Positions 56,752 through 64,000 of a DNA stretch of 64,000 nt are shown in pieces. The stretch spans positions 183,560 to 247,559 of the forward strand of contig JADJIV010000001.1 in NCBI GenBank assembly GCA_016706845.1, given 5' to 3'. Positions within the stretch are counted from its first letter, which is position 1; the number at the start of each line of letters is the position of its first letter. This DNA is from PNOJ01 sp016706845 (lineage in GTDB: Bacteria > Krumholzibacteriota > Krumholzibacteriia > LZORAL124-64-63). The translations under genes and the position numbers were made by a program. The notes beneath the pieces are model-generated. The model did no database searches. It had not been told where the DNA came from and worked only from the letters and a program-made list of their open reading frames with translations.

Positions 56752-57380
56752 CGTGTCCTCCGTACGGGGTCGTGGTCGGGGTTGCGGATGCCGTTGATGA
56801 TGAAGGCGCGCAGTTCGCTCGCCAGGACCGGATCCTCGAGCGCGCTCGGCCGCCCGGTCATCTGCGGGAACATGTAGTACATCGAGTCCAGCAGGCTGTC
56901 GATGATCCACACGAGCGTCGCCGGGTCCAGCGGCCGCAGCTCGCCGCTGGCGACCCCTTCGGCCAGCACGCCGGCCAGGGCGTCGCGCATGGCCTCGACG
57001 CTGGGGTGATTTTCGAACTCGCGGCTGCATTGACCGTCGTCGAACTCGTGCATGCACTTCTGGAACGCGGGGTGCCGCCGGCCGAAGGCTTCGTAGCCGT
57101 CGAGGTAGGACAGGATCTTCTCGATGGCCGATTGGCCGGGATCCAGCGTGTCCCGCCAGCCCAACACCGCCTCGCTGGCCATGTGGACGAGCATCTTGGT
57201 GAGCAGGTCCGCCTTGTCGCGGAACAGCTCGTAGAAGGTCCGCTTGGAAACCCCGGCGGCCCGGCAGATCTCCTCCACAGTCGTCTTGCGGAAGCCGTAG
57301 CGCTCGAACAGCGGTTCTGCAACTGTATATAGTTGCAGCGACTTGTCTTGCTGGCGCGCTTCGGACATCGTCGGTCCCAT
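56748..57380 (-). CDS. TetR family regulator of the RND operon
   Basis: A 210-residue TetR/AcrR regulator. The N-terminal HTH is AEPLFERYGFRKTTVEEICR followed by AAGVSKRTFYELFRDKADLL. The ligand-binding half is all helical and starts MLVHMASEAVLGWRDTLDPG. It heads the adaptor/pump/channel operon and probably represses it and itself. An inverted repeat just upstream (57394-57420) is the likely operator. Start MGPTMSEARQQDKSLQ at 57380; ATG 57368 is an alternative. Confidence 0.92.
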   Translation of the reverse strand: MGPTMSEARQQDKSLQLYTVAEPLFERYGFRKTTVEEICRAAGVSKRTFYELFRDKADLLTKMLVHMASEAVLGWRDTLDPGQSAIEKILSYLDGYEAFGRRHPAFQKCMHEFDDGQCSREFENHPSVEAMRDALAGVLAEGVASGELRPLDPATLVWIIDSLLDSMYYMFPQMTGRPSALEDPVLASELRAFIINGIRNPDHDPVRRTR

Positions 57381-57393
57381 CGTTGCGAAACTT

Positions 57394-57420
57394 TGAAACG
57401 TTATCTGTTTAATCGTTTCA
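57394..57420. promoter_or_regulatory. Candidate TetR operator
   Basis: A perfect inverted repeat TGAAACG / CGTTTCA (57394-57400, 57414-57420) with a 13-base AT-rich centre, 14 bases upstream of the TetR start. A minus-strand TTGAGC lies next to it. Size and position are those of TetR-family operators. Confidence 0.7.
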
Positions 57421-57532
57421 CGTCGCTCAATATGGTGCGGTTTTTCATCCTGTCAAGGGAATCAGATCGCGCAGGGCGCTTGCGGCGGCCGGAATGTTAT
57501 GATCGGCGGCGGTCGCCAACCCCCGGAGGACC

Positions 57533-57900
57533 ATGAAGCCGCACGTCCTGGCCCTGATCCTGGCCCTGAGCGCCAACGCCGCCGCCAATCTGCTGATCCG
57601 CGCCGGCATGCGCGACCGGCCGGTCGATCCCGCCGACCCCCTCGGCGCCCTGCGCCAGATCCTGCTGAATCCGCTGGTGGCGGGAGGCATCGCCCTGTTC
57701 GCCGTGAACGTCGTGAGCTACGCCTACGTGCTGAGCCGCGTCCCGGTTTCACTGGCCTACCCGATCATGACCGGCACGGGCTTCCTGATCGTGGTGTCGG
57801 CGTCGGCGCTCTGGCTCGGGGAGAGCCTCGACCTGGTGCAGGGGGTGGGTCTGCTGCTGATCGTCGCGGGGTGGTGATGGTCGCGAGTCGGTTGCATTAG
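57533..57900 (+). CDS. SMR/EamA-like small permease (frameshift near the C-terminus)
   Basis: About 122 residues with four TM helices: LALILALSANAAANLLIRAG, NPLVAGGIALFAVNVVSYAY, VLSRVPVSLAYPIMTGTGF and VVSASALWLGESLDLVQGVG. This matches small-multidrug-resistance or ArnE-like half transporters. CCGGAGGA at 57523-57530 sets the start. The annotated frame stops at 57877 within the last helix (VAGW-stop), but one missing G in the GCGGGG run near 57868-57872 would continue it as VAGVVMVASRLH to TAG 57898-57900, the normal ending. Substrate unknown. Confidence 0.75.
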
Positions 57901-57938
57901 GTTCTTGCCGTGAAGTTGTCTCTGCTCATGCAGTGTTG

Positions 57939-58087
57939 CGACTTGGATCCACACATCCTGTGGTGACAGGGGGCGCTCGTCGGGCACGTCCTGTGCCCGA
58001 CTCGCTTGACCTTCCGGCCCTTCCGCCATCCTGGCTCCAGGGCCTGCAGGACACCCCTGTCACGACAGGATGTGCGGATCCAAGTCG
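57939..58087 (+). repeat. Structured intergenic repeat, copy 3
   Basis: Outer arms are 34 bp with two mismatches (57939-57972 and 58054-58087). The inner hairpin has arms GTCGGGCAC / GTGCCCGAC and loop GTCCT; the second stem is GGCCC / GGGCC. Copy 3 is more diverged, but several substitutions are paired: C-G to T-A in the outer arm, and C-G to T-A plus T-A to G-C in the inner hairpin. It starts about 38 bases after the permease stop, in the same orientation to that gene as copies 1 and 2. Confidence 0.88.
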
Positions 58088-58225
58088 AACAGCAGCGTGG
58101 GCATGACAGAGAATATCCGCAGCCACAACCCATCGATCAGTGAACGGTTGTGAACTGGCGCGGGGGCGATCGACTGCCTATGTTCGAACGCGCGATCCAC
58201 GACAACCCCGGACGAGGACGATGAT

Positions 58226-59290
58226 ATGAACAACGGATCGACCACGCAGACACGCTGCCTCGTCACCGGCGGCGCCGGTTTTCTCGGCATCAACATGGTG
58301 CGCTACCTGCTCGCGCGGGGCTACGAGGTGGTCTCGCTGGACGTCGCGCCCTTCGACTACCCCGAGCGCGATGACCCGCGCGTGCGCGTGTTCGACGGCG
58401 ACATCCGCAACCGCGCCGACGTGGACCGCGCCGTCGCCGGCTGCGCGCAGGTCGTGCACGCCGCGGCCGCGCTGCCGCTGTACACGCGCGAGGAGATCCG
58501 CTCGACCGACCTCGACGGCACCCGCACCGTGCTGCAGGCCGCCCTGGACGCGGGCTGCGAGCGGGTCGTGCACGTCTCCTCGACCGCCGTCTACGGCATC
58601 CCCGACCACCACCCGCTGCTCGAGGACGACCGCCTGCACGGCGTGGGTCCCTACGGCGAGAGCAAGGTCGAGGCCGAGCAGGTCTGCGCGGAGTTCCGCG
58701 CGCGCGGCCTGTGCGTGCCGATCGTGCGCCCGAAGTCCTTCATCGGGCCGGAGCGGCTGGGCGTCTTCGCCCTCTTCTACGACTGGGCCAAGGACGGCAA
58801 GGGCTTCCCGATGATCGGCGACGGCCGCAACCGCTACCAGCTGGCCGACGTCGAGGACATCTGCCAGGGCATCCACCTCTGTCTGACCGGCCCCCGCGAG
58901 AAGGTCGACGACGTCTTCAACCTGGGCGCGCGCGAGTTCACGACCATGCGCGAGGACTACCAGGCCGTGCTGGACGAGGCGGGCTTCGGCAAGAAGATCC
59001 GCGGGTTCCCGGCCGGACCGGTCATCGCGACCCTGCGGCTGCTGGAGGCCATGAAGCTCTCCCCGCTCTACAAGTGGGTCTACGAGACCGCGAGCGAGGA
59101 CTCCTTCGTCTCGATCGAGAAGGCGGAGCGGGTGCTGGGGTTCGACCCCCAGTATTCGAACAAGCAGGCGCTGGTGAGGAACTACCGATGGTACCTGGAG
59201 CACCTCGCGGAGTTCGAGGGGCGGTCGGGGGTTTCGCATCGGGTGCCATGGAAGCAGGGGATCTTGAAGGTGGCGAAGGCGTTCTTCTAG
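58226..59290 (+). CDS. NAD-dependent epimerase/dehydratase (extended SDR)
   Basis: A 354-residue extended short-chain dehydrogenase. The NAD-binding glycine motif is CLVTGGAGFLGINMVRYLLA, the acidic specificity loop VVSLDVAPFDYPERDDP, and DGDIRNRADVDRAVAGC follows. The catalytic Ser-Tyr-Lys triad is VVHVSSTAVYGI and GPYGESKVEAEQV. Later blocks GDGRNRYQLADVEDICQGIH and VFNLGAREFTTMREDYQAVL fit UDP-sugar epimerases or sterol-type dehydrogenases. The sugar or steroid substrate is not assigned. It stands alone between repeat copy 3 and the LVIVD genes. Confidence 0.9.
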   Translation: MNNGSTTQTRCLVTGGAGFLGINMVRYLLARGYEVVSLDVAPFDYPERDDPRVRVFDGDIRNRADVDRAVAGCAQVVHAAAALPLYTREEIRSTDLDGTRTVLQAALDAGCERVVHVSSTAVYGIPDHHPLLEDDRLHGVGPYGESKVEAEQVCAEFRARGLCVPIVRPKSFIGPERLGVFALFYDWAKDGKGFPMIGDGRNRYQLADVEDICQGIHLCLTGPREKVDDVFNLGAREFTTMREDYQAVLDEAGFGKKIRGFPAGPVIATLRLLEAMKLSPLYKWVYETASEDSFVSIEKAERVLGFDPQYSNKQALVRNYRWYLEHLAEFEGRSGVSHRVPWKQGILKVAKAFF

Positions 59291-59461
59291 AAATCGGACG
59301 CGAATCGGCGTAGAATAGTACTGACGGATGCATCCATTGAAGTCGTCGATAGGGATATCTGGATTCGATCACCACTGACGCCCGGCTCCACGACCGAATT
59401 CGGCCCGGTGTGGGTGCATCATTCGCACTCCCCCAATGCACCACTGGCCGAAAGGCTAGAC

Positions 59462-62029
59462 ATGCAATGCGGATTAACATTACCGCCGGTTGCGCAACGC
59501 AGCGCTCCTCCACTTTCCTCTCGGTTCAGCTTCGACCGACGACCATCGATTCCCGCCCTCATCACCGCAATCCTGATCAGCGCGTGCTGTACGGGGCCGA
59601 GCGGGGCTGTCTGCATTGATTACACGGACTACCTGCATCAGATCGGCGCCCTGAACACATGGCGTTCCTCACGCGATGTGACCGTCTCGGGCAATTACGC
59701 CTACCTCGCAATATCGAATTACGGCATCCAGGTGATCGATATTTCCGATCCGACCTCTCCGGTGATCGTGGGAAGCGTCGACACGCCTGACGCTGCATGG
59801 GGAGTGGCGGTATCCGGTCATTATTTATACGTGGCGGACGATCACGCCGGCCTGCAGGTCATCGACATCACCAAACCGAACGGCCCGTGCATCGCAGGTA
59901 GCGTGGACACGCCGGGGCGCGCGTGGCGCGTGGTCGTCGAAGGAGCATATGCTTACCTGGCCGACCTCGACACGGGATTGCTGGTGATCGACATCACACG
60001 ACCAGAAACACCTCAAATCGTAGGCCGACTGCACTTTTCCGATGACGCACACGATGTGGCTGTGATCGGCAATCGTGCCTTCGTCGCCGCCGACAATGCA
60101 GGCCTGCAGATCGTAGATATCTCGAATCCCGAAAGTCCACAGATCATCAGCAGTGTTCAGATGTGGGGCAGCGCGCGCGGCGTCGCGGCCACAGCCACCA
60201 ACGTCTACGTCGCCAGCTTTTACACCGGCCTGCGGGTCATCAACGTCATGAATCCGGCGGCGCCGTTCCTCGCTGGGCATGTCAGCATGCCGAATCTGTC
60301 CCAAGACGTCTGCATCGTCGGCAATCTGGCCTACATCTGTGCCGTCGACGGCGGCCTGCACGTCGTGGACGTCTCTTCCCAGTTCAATCCGCAACTCATC
60401 GGCAGCGTGGAGACTACAGCCTCAGCCTACGGAGTGGCCGTCTCCGGATCCAACGTCTACTTGGCTGTTTTCGGAGTCGGACTTCTCGTCTATGACGCAT
60501 CGAACCCCGGCAATCCTGAGGTTCTGGGCGAGGCCGACACCTTGAGCGACATCTATGACGTCGCTGTATCCGGCCACTACGCCTTCGCGGCCTGCCGGTA
60601 TACCGGGATGGAGATCGTCGATCTTTCGAACCCCCGACATCCGGTGTCCCTGAGCAACGTCAACACGCCGGGCTACGCCTATGGCACCGCCGTTTCGGGC
60701 TCCTTCGCGTTCGTCGCCGACGGCGACGCCGGCCTGCAGGTGGTCGACATCACGAACCCGCGAGTTCCTCGGATCATCGGGTGCGTCGATACACCCGGAT
60801 CGGCTCTGGCCGTGGCCCTCGATGGCATCCATGCCTACGTTGCGGACGATGATTACGGACTCCAGGTCATCAACGTCAGGGATCCGCAGAACCCCAGGAT
60901 TGTCGGCGCTGCGGACACGCCCGGCTATGCCGTGGACATCGTCATCGCGGGGGGCGTCGCCTACCTGGCCGACAGCAACTCGCTCCAGGTGATCGACATC
61001 GCGGATCCCAAGAGTCCGCACATCATCGGCACCACGTCCCCCTCGCAGGGAATCTACAAAGTGGCCGCCCAGGGCCGTCACGCCGCCGTCGCCAACACGA
61101 GCTACGTCCAGTTCCTGGATATTGCCCAGCCCGAGAGTCCTCGTCCGCTCGGGCGCGTCGACCTGTCGAGCAGCGTGAAAAGTGTGGCGATTTCCGGAAC
61201 TCACGTCTACGTGGCCAACTACTCCGCCGGGCTCACGGTCCTGGACATCGGATCACCGTCATCGCCGAGTTTCGTGGGCAATTCCGTGATCCAGGGCGAT
61301 GCCATCGAATTGGCCGTCTATCAGGATAACGTCGTAATCGGCACCAGATACAACGGCTTACAGATCATGCCGGGACAGTGCGGCAACGCCGTGCCGACCC
61401 TGCTCACCGCATTCACGGCCATGGTGGACGACCCATCGCCCGGCCAACCGCTTGATACGGGGCAATCCGGTACGCCGGCCCCGCAGGCGCGAGCCGTCAC
61501 GCTGACATGGGCGCTGTCGGCGCCGACCGCCCGGGTATCGTTGCGTTTGAACGCCGACACCGACGATGCGAGCTGGAATGTCCCGTTCACGCCGGATCCG
61601 GGCGACATGAGTTACATGGCCCATGACGCCGCACTGCATCTCGCCACAGCATCACAGGCGCATTACACGCTGTCATACGCAGCGACGCCGGACGCCTGGA
61701 CCACTCTTGGCGAGCTGACGGTGAGTTTCGGATCATCCGAACCGCCTGGGTCCTGTGTACCCCGGTTGCATGTCTACCCGAACCCCTTCAATCCGAGCAC
61801 AATGGTTTCATACACGCTGGCCCGGCCGGGCACAGCCCTTGTCGCCGTGCACTCGCTGACCGGAAGCCTGATCAAGGTCCTGGCCGACGGCTCATACCCG
61901 ACCGGCACCCATGCCACAACGTGGAACGGCCGCGACGAGCGCGACCGTGACGTCCCGGCCGGGGCCTACGTGATCAGGATTGTGACCGAGACAGGAACGA
62001 GCGCGGTGAAGGCCATGCTGGTGCGCTGA
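59462..62029 (+). CDS. Exported LVIVD-repeat protein with FlgD-like tail
   Basis: About 855 residues. The signal region is PALITAILISACCTGPSGAV, then CIDYTDYLHQ. Next are about a dozen 42-residue LVIVD repeats of the form WGVAVSGHYLYVADDHAGLQ, VIDITKPNGPCIAGSVDTPG. The tail begins VYPNPFNPSTMVSYTLARPG and ends SAVKAMLVR. LVIVD repeats form beta-propellers on cell surfaces, possibly binding choice- or DNA-associated ligands. ATG 59462 is chosen; GTG 59408 would add 18 residues. GC is lower than most of the window. The next gene is a paralogue. Confidence 0.83.
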   Translation: MQCGLTLPPVAQRSAPPLSSRFSFDRRPSIPALITAILISACCTGPSGAVCIDYTDYLHQIGALNTWRSSRDVTVSGNYAYLAISNYGIQVIDISDPTSPVIVGSVDTPDAAWGVAVSGHYLYVADDHAGLQVIDITKPNGPCIAGSVDTPGRAWRVVVEGAYAYLADLDTGLLVIDITRPETPQIVGRLHFSDDAHDVAVIGNRAFVAADNAGLQIVDISNPESPQIISSVQMWGSARGVAATATNVYVASFYTGLRVINVMNPAAPFLAGHVSMPNLSQDVCIVGNLAYICAVDGGLHVVDVSSQFNPQLIGSVETTASAYGVAVSGSNVYLAVFGVGLLVYDASNPGNPEVLGEADTLSDIYDVAVSGHYAFAACRYTGMEIVDLSNPRHPVSLSNVNTPGYAYGTAVSGSFAFVADGDAGLQVVDITNPRVPRIIGCVDTPGSALAVALDGIHAYVADDDYGLQVINVRDPQNPRIVGAADTPGYAVDIVIAGGVAYLADSNSLQVIDIADPKSPHIIGTTSPSQGIYKVAAQGRHAAVANTSYVQFLDIAQPESPRPLGRVDLSSSVKSVAISGTHVYVANYSAGLTVLDIGSPSSPSFVGNSVIQGDAIELAVYQDNVVIGTRYNGLQIMPGQCGNAVPTLLTAFTAMVDDPSPGQPLDTGQSGTPAPQARAVTLTWALSAPTARVSLRLNADTDDASWNVPFTPDPGDMSYMAHDAALHLATASQAHYTLSYAATPDAWTTLGELTVSFGSSEPPGSCVPRLHVYPNPFNPSTMVSYTLARPGTALVAVHSLTGSLIKVLADGSYPTGTHATTWNGRDERDRDVPAGAYVIRIVTETGTSAVKAMLVR

Positions 62030-62065
62030 TATCGCCCCGAGGAAGGCGGCGAAGGGGAGGTTCGC

Positions 62066-64000
62066 GTGTTTGCACCGTCTGCGATGCCTCGCATCCAGGC
62101 TCGCTTCGTGGTCGCCGCCGCCGCTGTTGCGTGCGCCGTCCTCGCCGGGCGGACCGCCGCCGCGTGCCTCGATTACGGCGACTACCTGCACTGGCAGCGG
62201 GGGATCCACGTCGCCGGGACGCCGTACTGGGTGGCCGTGGACGGCGATTTGCTGTGCGTCACGGACCTGGATGGCCTGCGCTCGATCGACATCTCGGACC
62301 CGTCACAGCCCTTCACCGAAGGCAGGCTGGCGACGCCGGGCGACGCCCACGGCGTGGCCGTCCGCGGCACCTACGCCTACATCGCCGACTTTCTGGATGG
62401 GCTGCAGATCGTCGACGTCGCCGACCCGCTGGCGCCGCGTCTCGTCGCCTCGCTCGACACGCCGGGGGAAGCCTGGGGCGTGACCCTTTCGGGTTCTCTG
62501 GCCTACGTCGCGACCCGCCGGACCGGGCTGCAGATCATCGATGTCGCCGACCCGCTGGCGCCGACGCAGGTGGGCGGCATCGACACGCCCGGCTGGGCCT
62601 ACGCCGTGGCCGTCGACGGTCCGTACGCCTACGTCGCGGACGAATGGCGGGGATTGCAGATCATCGACGTCGCTGATCCGTCCCATCCCCGCATCGTCGG
62701 CGAGTTCGACACGCCGGGCTCGGCCCTGGGCGTGGCGGTGGTCGACGGACTCGCCTTCGTCGCCGACCGCTTCGAAGGCCTTGCGGTGATCGACGTTACC
62801 GATCCGACCCAGCCCTTCCACGTCGGGACTGCCGATACACCGGGAGAAGCCTGGGACGTGATCGTCGATGGTCCCTGGGCCTACGTCGCCGACGGGCAGA
62901 CCGGCATGGTAGTCGTCCACATCGCGGATCCCGCATCGCCCTCGGTCGTGGGGGGCGTGATCACCGGTGGCTGGGTCCGGCAGATGGCAATCCAGCAGGA
63001 CCTGGCTTTCGTCGCCGATCACGACACCGGCCTGCAGGTGATCCGGATTTCTTCGCCGCAGCCATCGCCCGTCCTGGACCAGGTGGATACGAACCTGGAC
63101 GCCTTGGGTGTCGCAACGGCCGGCGGTCACGTCCTGCTGGCCAACGCGATGGCCGGGCTCTACGCCATCGATGTGCGGGATCCCGAGGACGCGCGCATCT
63201 CCTTCCTGCTCGCGGTGCCGGGCAGTGCGGAGAGCGTGGTGGTCGTCGATACCTGGCTCGTCGCGTGCCAGCGAGGCCGGACTCCAGGTGGTCGCTGCGG
63301 CGGATCCCCTCGCCTTGCGCAGACTCGGCGGCGTCGACACGCCCGGCTCCGCCCACGGCGTCGACGGCGCGAACGGCTACGCCTACGTCGCCGACGGCGT
63401 CGGCGGACTCAGGTGGTCGACGTCACGGATCCGTCGGCGCCCCTGATCGTGGCCGGGCTTTTGCTGCCTGGCACCGCACGGGGGGTCTCCTTATCGGGGA
63501 ACCACGCCTACGTCGCCGCGGGATCGTCCGGCCTGCAGGTCGTGAGCGTCCGCAATCCACTGGCTCCGCGCCTCGTCAGCGCCGAGAGCATGCCCTTCCT
63601 CGCCACCGGCGTGGCCACCACGAGCACGCACGCCTTCGTGACGATCGGCAGCTACCTCCAGATCGTCGACATCTCGGATCCGAAGTGCCTGAAGACCGTG
63701 AGCCGCATCGAGCTGTCCGCGGACGCCTTCGGCGTGGCGGTCGCGGGCCCGCACGCCTACGTCGCGGTATCCGGCCGCGGCGTCCAGGTGATCAACGTCT
63801 CACAGCCGGACCTACCGGTCCTCGTGGGCGGCAAGGACACCCCGGGCTTCTCGCACCGGGTGGCCGTCGGCGACGGCTGCATCTACGTCGCGGACGGCGA
63901 CTGCGGCCTGCACATCCTACCCGCCCAGTGCGTTGACGCCGTGCCGATCGAACCACCCGGCGATCCCGGCGATCCGCAGACGCCCGACGCCCCCGCCGCC
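62066..64000 (+). CDS. Second LVIVD-repeat protein, partial (runs off the window; two compensating indels)
   Basis: Starts at GTG 62066 or ATG 62084; signal FVVAAAAVACAVLAGRTAAA then CLDYGDYLHW, homologous to the upstream paralogue. The 42-residue repeats read WGVTLSGSLAYVATRRTGLQ, IIDVADPLAPTQVGGIDTPG and similar. Between about 63270 and 63410 the frame is shifted (GLQVVAAADPLALRRLGGVD is read in the neighbouring frame), then returns; one base added and one lost. No stop before 64000. The last residues are Pro-rich (EPPGDPGDPQTPDAP), perhaps the linker to a C-terminal tail outside the window. Confidence 0.8.
   Translation, partial: MFAPSAMPRIQARFVVAAAAVACAVLAGRTAAACLDYGDYLHWQRGIHVAGTPYWVAVDGDLLCVTDLDGLRSIDISDPSQPFTEGRLATPGDAHGVAVRGTYAYIADFLDGLQIVDVADPLAPRLVASLDTPGEAWGVTLSGSLAYVATRRTGLQIIDVADPLAPTQVGGIDTPGWAYAVAVDGPYAYVADEWRGLQIIDVADPSHPRIVGEFDTPGSALGVAVVDGLAFVADRFEGLAVIDVTDPTQPFHVGTADTPGEAWDVIVDGPWAYVADGQTGMVVVHIADPASPSVVGGVITGGWVRQMAIQQDLAFVADHDTGLQVIRISSPQPSPVLDQVDTNLDALGVATAGGHVLLANAMAGLYAIDVRDPEDARISFLLAVPGSAESVVVVDTWLVACQRGRTPGGRCGGSPRLAQTRRRRHARLRPRRRRRERLRLRRRRRRRTQVVDVTDPSAPLIVAGLLLPGTARGVSLSGNHAYVAAGSSGLQVVSVRNPLAPRLVSAESMPFLATGVATTSTHAFVTIGSYLQIVDISDPKCLKTVSRIELSADAFGVAVAGPHAYVAVSGRGVQVINVSQPDLPVLVGGKDTPGFSHRVAVGDGCIYVADGDCGLHILPAQCVDAVPIEPPGDPGDPQTPDAPAA

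Noticed and set aside
55240..57057. N-terminal extension of the RND adaptor
   Set aside because: It lies over the TolC-type channel and TetR genes; the lipoprotein start at 55239 is clear.

Overview
The window is GC-rich bacterial DNA carrying about 40 genes and no rRNA, tRNA or CRISPR array. The host is Gram-negative: there are two tripartite RND efflux systems with TolC-type outer-membrane proteins, lipoproteins and many exported proteins. It respires with haem A oxidases (ctaA, ctaB) and has abundant c-type cytochromes. Four exported proteins end in a FlgD/T9SS-like tail beginning YPNPFNP, and there are FG-GAP, LVIVD and DUF4097 proteins. That combination at high GC suggests a lineage of the FCB superphylum or a neighbouring candidate phylum (Krumholzibacteriota, Eisenbacteria or Latescibacterota type). 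This placement is inference; no marker gene in the window settles it.

Layout. 1-1222: start of a pyruvate dehydrogenase E1 alpha gene and a divergent ferritin. 1276-7410 (minus): a heavy-metal RND efflux operon (Cys-rich small protein, czcC, czcB, czcA). 7469-10807 (minus): a tightly overlapping ctaB / DUF3179 / SUMF1-type lipoprotein operon, divergent from ctaA, a CBS protein, an MmgE/PrpD dehydratase and a homoaconitase-like enzyme (10902-16609). 16856-19791: an exported FG-GAP protein. 19.8-24.9 kb: a decayed, lower-GC accessory island with an IS21 remnant, a broken SdiA-regulated-type protein, a broken RCC1-repeat lipoprotein and a truncated lipoprotein. 24.9-38.5 kb: an RluA-RlmI fusion, a methyltransferase-like membrane protein, aldehyde dehydrogenase, a DUF3365 haem protein, an AI-2E family permease, a PDZ protein, a methyltransferase, a barrel-SppA peptidase, a lipoprotein and an ECF sigma / anti-sigma / DUF4097 operon. 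38.6-46.1 kb: four exported proteins. 46.4-49.2 kb: a tetrahaem cytochrome facing a CbcL-like 11-haem cytochrome c-b fusion. 49.3-57.4 kb (minus): a YgjV-like protein, a BtuF-like protein and a TetR-controlled AcrB-type RND operon. 57.5-64 kb: an SMR-like permease, an epimerase and two tandem LVIVD-repeat proteins, the last running off the window.

The most novel signals are two. (1) A 131-150 bp structured repeat occurs three times (14074, 47006, 57939), always just downstream of a stop codon, always in the same orientation to that gene, with compensatory base-pair changes. (2) Two divergent exported paralogues end in the same short tail, W-G-x-V-K-x-x-F-K/R. Many otherwise intact genes carry one-base indels, most of those that can be pinpointed lying in G or C runs. 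This looks like residual assembly error rather than mass pseudogenisation, so reading frames are joined here where the protein clearly continues.
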